Under the pieces are notes generated by a model. The model was not told the DNA's origin. It did not search any database and worked only from the letters and a program-made list of their open reading frames with translations. Below are positions 57,179-64,000 of a stretch of 64,000 nucleotides of DNA, in pieces. Source of the stretch: an uncultured Polycyclovorans sp. (lineage in GTDB: Bacteria; Pseudomonadota; Gammaproteobacteria; Nevskiales; Nevskiaceae). Within the stretch, counting starts at the first letter, position 1. Every line of letters starts with the position of its first letter. The stretch spans positions 20,193-84,192 of the forward strand of contig CAKZHZ010000078.1 in the NCBI GenBank assembly GCA_936928855.1. Direction: 5' to 3'. Made by a program: the position numbers and the translations under genes.

Positions 57179-58658
57179 GACACTGCGCCCGCACGTCCTC
57201 CTCCAGCGCGCGTCCCCCGCGTCGCAGCGGGAAGTCACGTGCGGAGCGGAAGTGGAAGCTGTAGCGGTCGCACCAGTCGCGGTCGGCCAGCAGGCGGGCA
57301 TCGGCATCGGCATGGCCTGGTTCGCCAGCCTCCTTGAGCCAGCGGTCCATCCAGGCCACCGAATAGTGTTCGGCCATGGGTTGGCCCCAGCCACCGGCGC
57401 AGGAGCCGCTGCTGAGGTCGGCGCACCAGGAGCTGCTCGGAAACACCGGAATCAGGCTCCAGTCGAAATGGGTACTGCCCTGAATGGTGAACTGCGACAC
57501 CGGTACCCCGGCTGCCTGATAGGCGCGGAAGGCACTCAGGTGACCGTCTGGGTCGGGGGGCGTCAGGAAGGGCGTGCCGCCGATGCCGTACTCGCTGGTC
57601 TGGCCCATCGCGGGGACGCGCGGCGGGAAGTCAGGGTCGGCGCGCAGGCTGTCCCAGGCCACGATCACGTCCACCGGGTTGCCGCCCTGGCGGTCCGGGA
57701 ACTGGAAGCGGTCGCCGGGATAACCTGCCACCGTCGAAACCCCCGAGGCACCCAGCGAGTGCCCTGCCAGTCCCAGCCGTTCAGCGTCAATGCGGGCGTG
57801 GAACGGATTGTGCGGTGCCACGTCGGTCGGATAGGTGCCCGCGCAACTGAGATTGTGCCCGTAGGGCTGGCCGGGGGTGGAGCGGAAGAAGTCCACCGCA
57901 TCCACCAGCCCTTCAAAGAACACCGCGGAGTTGAAGTTGCTTCCCTGCTCGAAGTTGGGCGTCTGCAGATCTGAGCGCCCCTGGCCGCGGGGGTCGAAGG
58001 TGAGGACCACATAGCCCGCCCGCACCATGGCCTGGGCGAACCACCAGTAGAGGGGCTCCGGCGCCTGGATGGACCCGTTTTCGATGACCACGCCGGGCAG
58101 TCGGCCGTTGGCGCCCCGGGGCGCCCACACGCGGCCGGAGATACGGGCGCATCCGGCATCGTAGAACACCACCGGCGCGACATCGGCCTCCTCGGCATAG
58201 AACGTTGCGCCGTTGGGCCCCGGTACATGCGGATACCGCGTGGGATCGCCGCTGCAGGGTTGCGACCAGGAGGTGCACAAGGGGGTCAGCGGGGTGTTGA
58301 GGTTGGGGGTGATCAGTTCCTGAGGGTCTGACAGCAGATCATCCACCAGGGCCTGCAGCAGCGCCGGCGACAGTGGCAGCGTCAACAGCGTTTCCACAGG
58401 GGTGATCCCGGCAATCAGCCAGCTGGGGTCTTCCAGATTGCGCGCCAGCAGGCTGGCGATGTTGAGTGTGCTGGTGCCCTGCCACACCGTCAGGAATCCG
58501 GGGGTGGTCACCTGCTCCAGCGGCGCCTCCAGGGTGCGGGCGTAATTGCGTGCCTCGCGTTCGAACCATTCGGCCGTGTTGGGTTCGGGCCCTTCCGGAA
58601 CGGCCAGTGCCGAAAATGCCGACAGCAGGCCGGCCGCCACCATCGCGGATCGAATCAT
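57036..58658 (-). CDS. Secreted alpha/beta hydrolase with GlyGly-CTERM-like tail
   Basis: 540 residues from ATG 58658 (GGGAGG upstream). A signal peptide (AAGLLSAFSALA) is followed by an alpha/beta hydrolase domain: LPGVVIENGSIQAPEPLYWW, VVLTFDPRGQGRSDLQTPNF and the nucleophile elbow LGLAGHSLGASGVS. The C-terminus has GGGGGAW, a hydrophobic helix (AVPTLWMLLLLAAFRAA) and basic residues. This is the layout of GlyGly-CTERM/rhombosortase-type sorting tails on exported proteins. Substrate unknown; lipase- or esterase-like. Confidence 0.87.
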   Translation of the reverse strand: MIRSAMVAAGLLSAFSALAVPEGPEPNTAEWFEREARNYARTLEAPLEQVTTPGFLTVWQGTSTLNIASLLARNLEDPSWLIAGITPVETLLTLPLSPALLQALVDDLLSDPQELITPNLNTPLTPLCTSWSQPCSGDPTRYPHVPGPNGATFYAEEADVAPVVFYDAGCARISGRVWAPRGANGRLPGVVIENGSIQAPEPLYWWFAQAMVRAGYVVLTFDPRGQGRSDLQTPNFEQGSNFNSAVFFEGLVDAVDFFRSTPGQPYGHNLSCAGTYPTDVAPHNPFHARIDAERLGLAGHSLGASGVSTVAGYPGDRFQFPDRQGGNPVDVIVAWDSLRADPDFPPRVPAMGQTSEYGIGGTPFLTPPDPDGHLSAFRAYQAAGVPVSQFTIQGSTHFDWSLIPVFPSSSWCADLSSGSCAGGWGQPMAEHYSVAWMDRWLKEAGEPGHADADARLLADRDWCDRYSFHFRSARDFPLRRGGRALEEDVRAQCLNAPSRGLPALVDGGGGGAWAVPTLWMLLLLAAFRAASGSGSRPARR

Positions 58659-58762
58659 TGTGTGCTCCTCCCATTGTGCGCGCGCCACTCTGCGGTGGGG
58701 CGGTTTGGGAGGATGCTAACGCGAAGGCCCGCGTCCGGGCGGGCTTGGGGCAAATTTACGGA

Positions 58763-59809
58763 TCAGGCCCAACACACCGCCACCCGCCGCGGCCCACGGT
58801 AGGGCAGCCGCCCGTGGCCGACCGCGTGGTTGTCGATGGCGACCACATCGCCGCGTGACCAGGGCAGCACCACCAGGTTGCGCCAGATGAGGTCGCGCAG
58901 GTGCTCCAGGTCGGCGTCGGGAATTTCCTGGCCGTCGCGGTAGGTGCAGTGCATGGCCTGTTCCTCTGACGGGACTTTGCGCTTGCGCGCGGTGAGCAGG
59001 CTGGCGGCCAGCCACCAGAACAGACCACGGGCGCTGGGGCGGTGGCGGAACACACGCTTCAGCTCGGCCGAGCCGGTGGACAGGTGAAACACCTGGGCAT
59101 GGTTGAACCAGGTGGGTTCGCCGGTTTCCGGATGGTTGCGGGTGGCGTCGTGCTCGCTCACCAGGGCCAGGCGGTCACCGTCTTTCCAGATCGGCGTGAA
59201 TCCCTCGCGGCGCGCCATGCGATTGACCTCGTCGCGGTCTTCGGTGCGGAACATCTCGTCCCAGCGCTTGAGCTGGAACAGGTCGCGGTTGGTGGTACCG
59301 GGGCCGCTGTAGTTGCGGATGATGCGCAGGCCGTTGCGGGCAAAGCGTTCGCGCACGCCGTCATCGAGCTGGCTCCACACGCGGCGGAAATCCACCAGCG
59401 GCGTTTCGCCGCTGTCGCGTGCCGGCGCGATGTCGCACCAGAAGAAGATGCGGTTGGGCGGCGTGCGGGTGAAGGTCATCTCGCAGTGTTGCGGGATCGG
59501 GTAGTACCCCGGCAGCTCGCTGGCGGAGAACACGTAGTCAGTCATCGCGTCGCGCGGGCTGGTGCCGAGATATTCGTTCTTCAGATCGTCGTCGATGCCG
59601 CGGGCCACCGCTTCGAAGGCGGCGGCGTCGTGGATGCCGAAGCCGTGAAAGCGCAGAGCGCCGTGGGCCCGGAGCAGGTCCTGCGCCTGGTCGCGATGGT
59701 CCTGCAGCCAACGGGCCAGGCCGTCCGGAGAGGCGTCCCCCTGCGGTTCGATCTGCAGCGGCAGACGCTCCCGTGCGCCCTCAGGAATGGATGTCTTGTA
59801 CGGCAGCAT
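58763..59809 (-). CDS. TauD/TfdA-family Fe(II)/2-oxoglutarate dioxygenase
   Basis: 348 residues. The metal site is H108-x-E110 (PIPQHCEMTF) and H332 in DNHAVGHGRLPYRGPRRVAV, with the 2-oxoglutarate Arg just after. Glu instead of Asp in the HxD/E motif and the overall sequence place it near SyrP-like and uncharacterised TauD relatives. Substrate unknown. It overlaps the upstream transporter by 29 bp, so transport and oxidation may act on one compound. Confidence 0.92.
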   Translation of the reverse strand: MLPYKTSIPEGARERLPLQIEPQGDASPDGLARWLQDHRDQAQDLLRAHGALRFHGFGIHDAAAFEAVARGIDDDLKNEYLGTSPRDAMTDYVFSASELPGYYPIPQHCEMTFTRTPPNRIFFWCDIAPARDSGETPLVDFRRVWSQLDDGVRERFARNGLRIIRNYSGPGTTNRDLFQLKRWDEMFRTEDRDEVNRMARREGFTPIWKDGDRLALVSEHDATRNHPETGEPTWFNHAQVFHLSTGSAELKRVFRHRPSARGLFWWLAASLLTARKRKVPSEEQAMHCTYRDGQEIPDADLEHLRDLIWRNLVVLPWSRGDVVAIDNHAVGHGRLPYRGPRRVAVCWA

Positions 59810-60734
59810 GGTGGTTCTCCTCCAACCTTGGGCGACGACGCGCCCAGGCCCATGATACGAGGGCGCCCGAGATCAGGTGCCAGATGCCCCACAGCGAGAC
59901 CACCACGACGATGCCGCCGGCACCTCCGAAGTGGGTGAAGGCCACCACCAGACCCAGGCCGGCGTTCTGCAGGCCGGTCTCCAGTGCCAGCGTGCGCCGC
60001 TCCGGCTCGGCCAGGCCGCCCAGGGCCCCCAGCGCGTAGCCGCCCGCCAGGGCCAGCCCGTTGTGCAGGATCACCAGTCCCAACAGGGGCAGCAGCTGCG
60101 GACCCAGCGCCGTCAGCGTGGCCCGCTGATCGAGCAGCGCCAGCACGATGAACAGCACCAGCAGTGCGCCGGCGGCACGTCGCAGGGGTGTGCGCATCCG
60201 TCGCGCCGCCCGGGGCAGGCGGGTTTGCATGAGCAGGCCCAGCAGCAGGGGCAGCAGCAGAATCACGGCGAGGTCGCGCAGCAGTGGCAGAAAGGCCACC
60301 TGCGGGACCTCGGCCGTGGTGGACAGCGCCGGCAGCAGCGCCGTGCCCAGGCTGAAAATAACGGGCAGGGTCAGCGCGGCCATGGCGGTGGACACGGTGG
60401 TGAGCGCCACCGAGAGCAGTACGTTGCCATGTGCCTGCAGGCAGAAGTAGTTGGACATGCTGCCGCCGGGGCAGGCGGCCACCAGCAGCATGCCCGCAGC
60501 GATGCCGGGTGGGGGCGACAGCAGGGCGATCAGGCCCACGCTCAGCAGGGGAAGCAGCAACCACTGACCGGTCAGCCCCAGCGCTGCCGCACGGGGTTGG
60601 CGCCGTAGCTGCGCCAGGTCGCGCCGGTCCAGATGCAGGGCCACCGCGAACACGATGAAGCCCAGCGCCACGCCCAACAGCCAACGGCCTTCGGCGCGAA
60701 AGGGAATGACCAGGGTGTCCAGGTTCTCGATCAT
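59781..60734 (-). CDS. Bile acid:sodium symporter family (BASS) transporter
   Basis: 317 residues with about nine to ten membrane helices. VAACPGGSMSNYFCLQAHGN is the BASS signature (GG-S/T-SN near the crossover), and LALETGLQNAGLGLVVAFTH is the second conserved one (E-GxQN). It probably imports an organic anion with Na+. It overlaps the TauD oxygenase gene at its 3' end. Divergent from the oxidoreductase gene at 60865. Confidence 0.93.
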   Translation of the reverse strand: MIENLDTLVIPFRAEGRWLLGVALGFIVFAVALHLDRRDLAQLRRQPRAAALGLTGQWLLLPLLSVGLIALLSPPPGIAAGMLLVAACPGGSMSNYFCLQAHGNVLLSVALTTVSTAMAALTLPVIFSLGTALLPALSTTAEVPQVAFLPLLRDLAVILLLPLLLGLLMQTRLPRAARRMRTPLRRAAGALLVLFIVLALLDQRATLTALGPQLLPLLGLVILHNGLALAGGYALGALGGLAEPERRTLALETGLQNAGLGLVVAFTHFGGAGGIVVVVSLWGIWHLISGALVSWAWARRRPRLEENHHAAVQDIHS

Positions 60735-60864
60735 GTCCGGACCCTATCAGTGCAGCAGCCGGTCGGGAACGGCATCATGCGCTCCACCTGCTGCATCTCA
60801 GCCGCGTGCCTTCGCCTCGTCGGGGGCCTGCGCCGCGAATTCGTTCGACCTTTCGGGAGTCTTC

Positions 60865-62109
60865 ATGTCCGCTGTTGCAATACTGTCCGCCCCCCTGACG
60901 CTGCCCTGCGGCGTGACGATCAAGAACCGGCTCCTGAAGTCTGCCATGAGCGAAGCGCTGGGTAGCGCCGACGGCGCGCCCCGCGACGCTCTGGCGCGAC
61001 TCTACGGGGCCTGGGCCGACGGCGGCATCGGGCTGTGTGTCACCGGCAACGTCATGATCGACGCACGGGCGCTCGGTGAGCCAGGCAATGTGTTCATCGA
61101 GAATGACCGTCATCTTGCGAGCCTGCGTGCCTGGGCGGCGGCCGGCACGCGCAACGGCACGGCGCTGTGGATGCAGCTCAATCATCCCGGCAAGCAGTGC
61201 CCGAAGGGCCTCAACCGCGAAACCGTGTCGCCCTCGGCGGTGCCCTTCAAGAAGGACATGGCCGCTCTGTTCGCCACCCCTCGGGCCTTGCGCGAGGATG
61301 AGATTCACGACCTGATCCGCCGCTTCGGCGAGGCCGCCGCGCAGGCGCAGGCGGCCGGCTTCACCGGCGTCCAGATCCACGGCGCGCACGGGTACCTGGT
61401 GAGCCAGTTCCTCAGTCCGCACCACAACCGGCGTGACGACGACTGGGGCGGCACGCCCGAGAAGCGCCGCCGTTTCGTGCTGGCGGTGCTGGCTGAAATC
61501 CGTCGCCGGGTCGGGCCGGCGTTCCCCATCGGCATCAAACTCAACTCAGCGGACTTCCAGCGTGGCGGCTTCACCGAAGACGAGTCGCTGGACACCATCC
61601 GCGCGCTGTCGGTGGCCGGTATCGACCTGATCGAGGTGTCCGGCGGCACCTACGAGGCGCCAGCCATGACCGGCATCAAGCAGAAGGACAGCACCCGCGC
61701 CCGCGAGGCGTATTTCATCGACTTCGCCGCCAAGGCGCGCGAGGCGACCTCGGTGCCGCTGGTGGTCACCGGCGGCTTCCGCAGCGCGGAAGGCATGGCC
61801 GAGGCCATCCACAGTGGCGCTGTCGACATGGTCGGCCTGGCGCGCGGACTGGCGCTGGAAACCGATCTGCCGAACCGCCTGCTGGCCGGTCAGGCGCCGC
61901 GCTTCCAGGTCCGCCCCATCCGCACCCGCATCCCCATGGTGGACCGCATGGCGATCATGGAAGTGGTCTGGTACACGCGCCAGCTGCACCGCATCGGTCG
62001 TGGCCAACGGCCGCAACCCAATGCCTCCGGCCTCAAGGTGTTTCTCGGCTATGCCGCCAAGAGCCTCTGGCACGGCGCGCGGCAGCAGCGCTTGCGGGCG
62101 GCGTCGTAG
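60865..62109 (+). CDS. NADH:flavin oxidoreductase (old yellow enzyme family)
   Basis: 414 residues from ATG 60865 (GGGAG upstream). TIM-barrel OYE motifs: LTLPCGVTIKNRLLKSAMSE, LWMQLNHPGKQCPKG, FTGVQIHGAHGYLVSQFLSP (catalytic His pair), FPIGIKLNSADFQRGGFTED and VPLVVTGGFRSAEGMAEAIH with the FMN phosphate site. It reduces activated C=C bonds using NAD(P)H. No 4Fe-4S domain is attached. Substrate unknown. Confidence 0.95.
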   Translation: MSAVAILSAPLTLPCGVTIKNRLLKSAMSEALGSADGAPRDALARLYGAWADGGIGLCVTGNVMIDARALGEPGNVFIENDRHLASLRAWAAAGTRNGTALWMQLNHPGKQCPKGLNRETVSPSAVPFKKDMAALFATPRALREDEIHDLIRRFGEAAAQAQAAGFTGVQIHGAHGYLVSQFLSPHHNRRDDDWGGTPEKRRRFVLAVLAEIRRRVGPAFPIGIKLNSADFQRGGFTEDESLDTIRALSVAGIDLIEVSGGTYEAPAMTGIKQKDSTRAREAYFIDFAAKAREATSVPLVVTGGFRSAEGMAEAIHSGAVDMVGLARGLALETDLPNRLLAGQAPRFQVRPIRTRIPMVDRMAIMEVVWYTRQLHRIGRGQRPQPNASGLKVFLGYAAKSLWHGARQQRLRAAS

Positions 62110-62151
62110 CGCTCACTTCACAAGCGACCGGCTGCGGGCAACAATGTCCGC

Positions 62152-62445
62152 ATGTTGAACCGAACTCAGACGCTGTCCTGCCTGCGCGAGCGCCGCGCCT
62201 ACCTCGCCGAAGCCTTCGGCGTGGAGGGCTTGGCGCTGTTCGGTTCATTTGCCCGGGACACCCTGACGCCGCAGAGTGATATTGATGTGCTGGTGCGCTT
62301 TGATGGCCCCGCGACGTCGAAACGATACTTCGGCCTCCAGTTCTATCTGGAAGATCTGTTGGGGCGGCCGGTTGATCTGGTGACCGAGAAGGCACTGCGG
62401 CCCGAATTGCGGCCCTATGTGGAGCAGGACGCGATTCGTGTCTGA
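62152..62445 (+). CDS. mntA: MntA-type nucleotidyltransferase antitoxin
   Basis: 97 residues. The minimal nucleotidyltransferase motif is GSFARDTLTPQSDIDVLV, i.e. G31-S32-x10-D43-x-D45. It AMPylates the HepT toxin tyrosine. RPVDLVTEKALRPELRPYVE near the C-terminus is typical of the family. The partner toxin starts 6 bp downstream. Confidence 0.95.
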   Translation: MLNRTQTLSCLRERRAYLAEAFGVEGLALFGSFARDTLTPQSDIDVLVRFDGPATSKRYFGLQFYLEDLLGRPVDLVTEKALRPELRPYVEQDAIRV

Positions 62446-62451
62446 ATTGTC

Positions 62452-62802
62452 ATGACACGTGAATGGCGGTTCTACCTTTCCGACATGCTGGACTTTGCGG
62501 AGAAGGCGCGTCGATACACCCGTGGTCTGACGCAGACGGCTTTCGTCGAGAACGCGATGATTTACGACGCCACGTTGCGCAACCTGGAACTGATCGGTGA
62601 GGCCGCCACGCATGTGCCGGCCGAGGTTCGGGGCCAGTGTCCTGAGGTGCCGTGGCGGCAGGTCATCGCGACGCGAAACCGGTTGATCCATGCCTATCTG
62701 GGCATCGACGACGACACGCTGTGGAGCATCATCGAGACGGACCTTCCGGTCCTGATGTCAGCCTTGACGGCGTTGCTCGACCGCGTTGACCGACTGCCCT
62801 AG
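62452..62802 (+). CDS. hepT: HepT-type HEPN toxin
   Basis: 116 residues, four-helix HEPN fold. R75-x4-H80-x-Y82 in ATRNRLIHAYLGID is the ribonuclease and AMPylation-site motif. It cleaves RNA (reported for tRNA) unless MntA modifies Y82. MntA lies directly upstream. Its end overlaps the convergent FAD-oxidase gene by 4 bp. Confidence 0.95.
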   Translation: MTREWRFYLSDMLDFAEKARRYTRGLTQTAFVENAMIYDATLRNLELIGEAATHVPAEVRGQCPEVPWRQVIATRNRLIHAYLGIDDDTLWSIIETDLPVLMSALTALLDRVDRLP

Positions 62803-63830
62803 GACGTTGGTGTCTGGAACCGATCCGGCCGGATAGCGTTGATCAGCTCGCGCGGCAATGGTGACGGCTGGTCACACAGCTGCGCCGCCAGTGCGTCGCC
62901 CAGCAGTCCCGCCCAGGTGACGCCGCGCGAGGCGTAGCCGGTGGCGACGGCGATGCGGGGCTGATCCGGCAGGCGTCCCAGGGCGGGCAGCCGGCCCGGG
63001 AGTACGGCGCGGAAAGCGGCGCGGCCGGCGAGTTCGGCGGGGTCGAGGCGTGGCGCATCGGCCAGCAACTGTTGCAGGCGGTCGAGGTTGGCACGGTGAC
63101 CGTCGAGATCCGGCAGCGGGTCATCGTGGCGGTCGTAGGTGGCGCCCACCAGTGCCGCACCATCGGCCAGCGGCAGCACATACCCGTCCCGCGCGATGCC
63201 GCAGCGCAGGCCCGGCAGGCTGCCGGGCGGCAACTGGCTGAGCTGGCCGCGCACGCGGCTGAGCGGCAGGGCCCGATTGGGCAGCAGGCTGCCCACCTCG
63301 TGGGCGGCGGCCAGTACCACCTGATCAAAGCCGTCGAGTTCGGACAGGTCTTCCACGGCGCGCCCCAGCCGCAGCGTGATGCCGGGTGACGCCAGCCAGC
63401 CGGCGCAGCGGCCGGCCGGGTCGAGGTGGCCGCCCTGCGGAAAGTACAGGCCGCCCTCGTGCAGGCGCAGGCCACAGACGGCACGGGCCTGCTCGGCTTC
63501 CACCCACTGCATCAGGGCCGGCGGTGGCTGTTGTTCCGCCAGCGCGGTCTGCCAGCGGTCACGGTCGCGGGGGTCCTTGGGCAGGTGCAGCAGGCCGCAG
63601 GCCTGCCAGTCGGCCTGGGGCTCGTTGGGCAGGGTGCGCAGGGCGTGCAGAAAGGCGCTGCGGGTCAGGACGGTGGTGGGCGGATCACCGCGATTCAGCC
63701 AGGGCCGCACCGCCGCGCGCGGGTTGCCGGAGGCGCCGCTGGCCACCCGCGGGGCGCGGTCGAACACGGTCACCGTCACACCCTGGGCGGCCAGGGCCTG
63801 GGCCGTCATCGCGATGGCCGTCATCGTGTT
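62799..63830 (-). pseudogene. mnmC: MnmC C-terminal FAD oxidoreductase, missing the Rossmann start
   Basis: About 340 residues of the FAD domain of MnmC, which makes the mnm5s2U wobble base from cmnm5s2U. ASGASGNPRAAVRPWLNRGD, GCGIARDGYVLPLADGAALVG-like and ATGYASRGVTWAGLLGDALA motifs are clear. The homology begins at TAQALAAQGVTVTVFDRAPR: the preceding beta strand and GxGxxG loop that bind ADP of FAD are absent. Upstream in the frame the sequence is antisense to another gene. The direct repeat GGCCGTCATCG (63801 and 63817) marks the break. Probably inactive unless the start lies elsewhere. Confidence 0.7.
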
Positions 63831-64000
63831 CCTGCTGGCGCTGTGGCGCACGCTGCAGATCCCGGTGCTGTCCGGCCGGCGCGCCACCATCGCGCATGCC
63901 GTCGTCGCGGTCCCGGTGCTGGCGGTGCTGGTGCGCTGCGTGGCGCTGGCGGACGACTGGCAGAACAGCATCCGCCTGCGCATGGACATGCCTTTGGTCG
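63814..64000 (+). CDS. Partial membrane protein, runs off the window
   Basis: Open from ATG 63814 to the end. It begins MAVIVFLLALWRTLQIPVLS then RRATIAHAVVAVPVLAVLVR, with two hydrophobic segments. It starts at the break point of the truncated mnmC gene, so the true start may be upstream of the rearrangement. Too short to assign. Confidence 0.4.
   Translation, partial: MAVIVFLLALWRTLQIPVLSGRRATIAHAVVAVPVLAVLVRCVALADDWQNSIRLRMDMPLV

Overview
The window is high-GC DNA from a gammaproteobacterium. The housekeeping half carries metG-rsxABCDGE-nth, tRNA genes next to ppiD and fabI, and sbcB-mrp-dcd. I cannot name the genus from sequence alone. There are two parts: a mobile element (1 to about 24,896, left end outside the window) and resident chromosome (about 24,897 to 64,000).

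Mobile element. It looks like a conjugative plasmid integrated as an ICE. From left to right it holds: an IS21-family remnant (80-577); a retron-type operon (about 1,487-5,889) with a structured candidate ncRNA, a 71-aa protein, an XRE regulator, a reverse transcriptase with retron signatures, a CoiA-like zinc protein and a multi-pass membrane protein; two adjacent proteins with HEPN-type Rx4H motifs (6,458-8,198); a regulatory/transfer region (8,560-9,126) with a parS-like site, tandem 9-mers and a 39-bp inverted repeat; a MOBF relaxase-helicase (9,617-12,427); a lipoprotein fused to a GspG-like domain; ICE accessory genes; F-type traG and traH; an iteron-type origin beside a RepA-family initiator; an AlpA-like regulator; a LuxR solo; a tRNA-Arg(CCU); and a tyrosine integrase beside a 3' tRNA-Arg fragment that marks the right attachment site. 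Eight copies of one perfect palindrome, GTTTCGCATGCGAAAC, are spread over this half. Several sit just upstream of element genes, and I saw none in the chromosomal half. The simplest reading is an element-wide regulon, or a partition site set read by an unseen protein.

Chromosome. 25,046-27,448 is an Ig-like repeat lipoprotein. A minus-strand block follows: sbcB, metG, rsxABCDGE, nth and a small membrane protein. Then come mrp, dcd and a hotdog thioesterase (+), a purple-acid-phosphatase-like lipoprotein (-), tRNA-His and tRNA-Lys, ppiD, a dicarboxylate symporter, and fabI (-). A nine-gene minus-strand operon (45,539-54,509) encodes a TolQ/ExbB-type stator, two ExbD proteins, an AgmX/PglI-type TonB-like protein and TPR envelope proteins. 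It resembles the Agl-Glt trans-envelope machine of Myxococcus. Next to it is a histidine kinase with a double-receiver response regulator. A Fur-box-like site, a 59-codon ORF, a secreted hydrolase with a C-terminal sorting-type tail, a TauD-family oxygenase with a BASS-family transporter, an old-yellow-enzyme-type oxidoreductase, a MntA-HepT toxin-antitoxin pair and a 5'-truncated mnmC C-domain gene complete the window.
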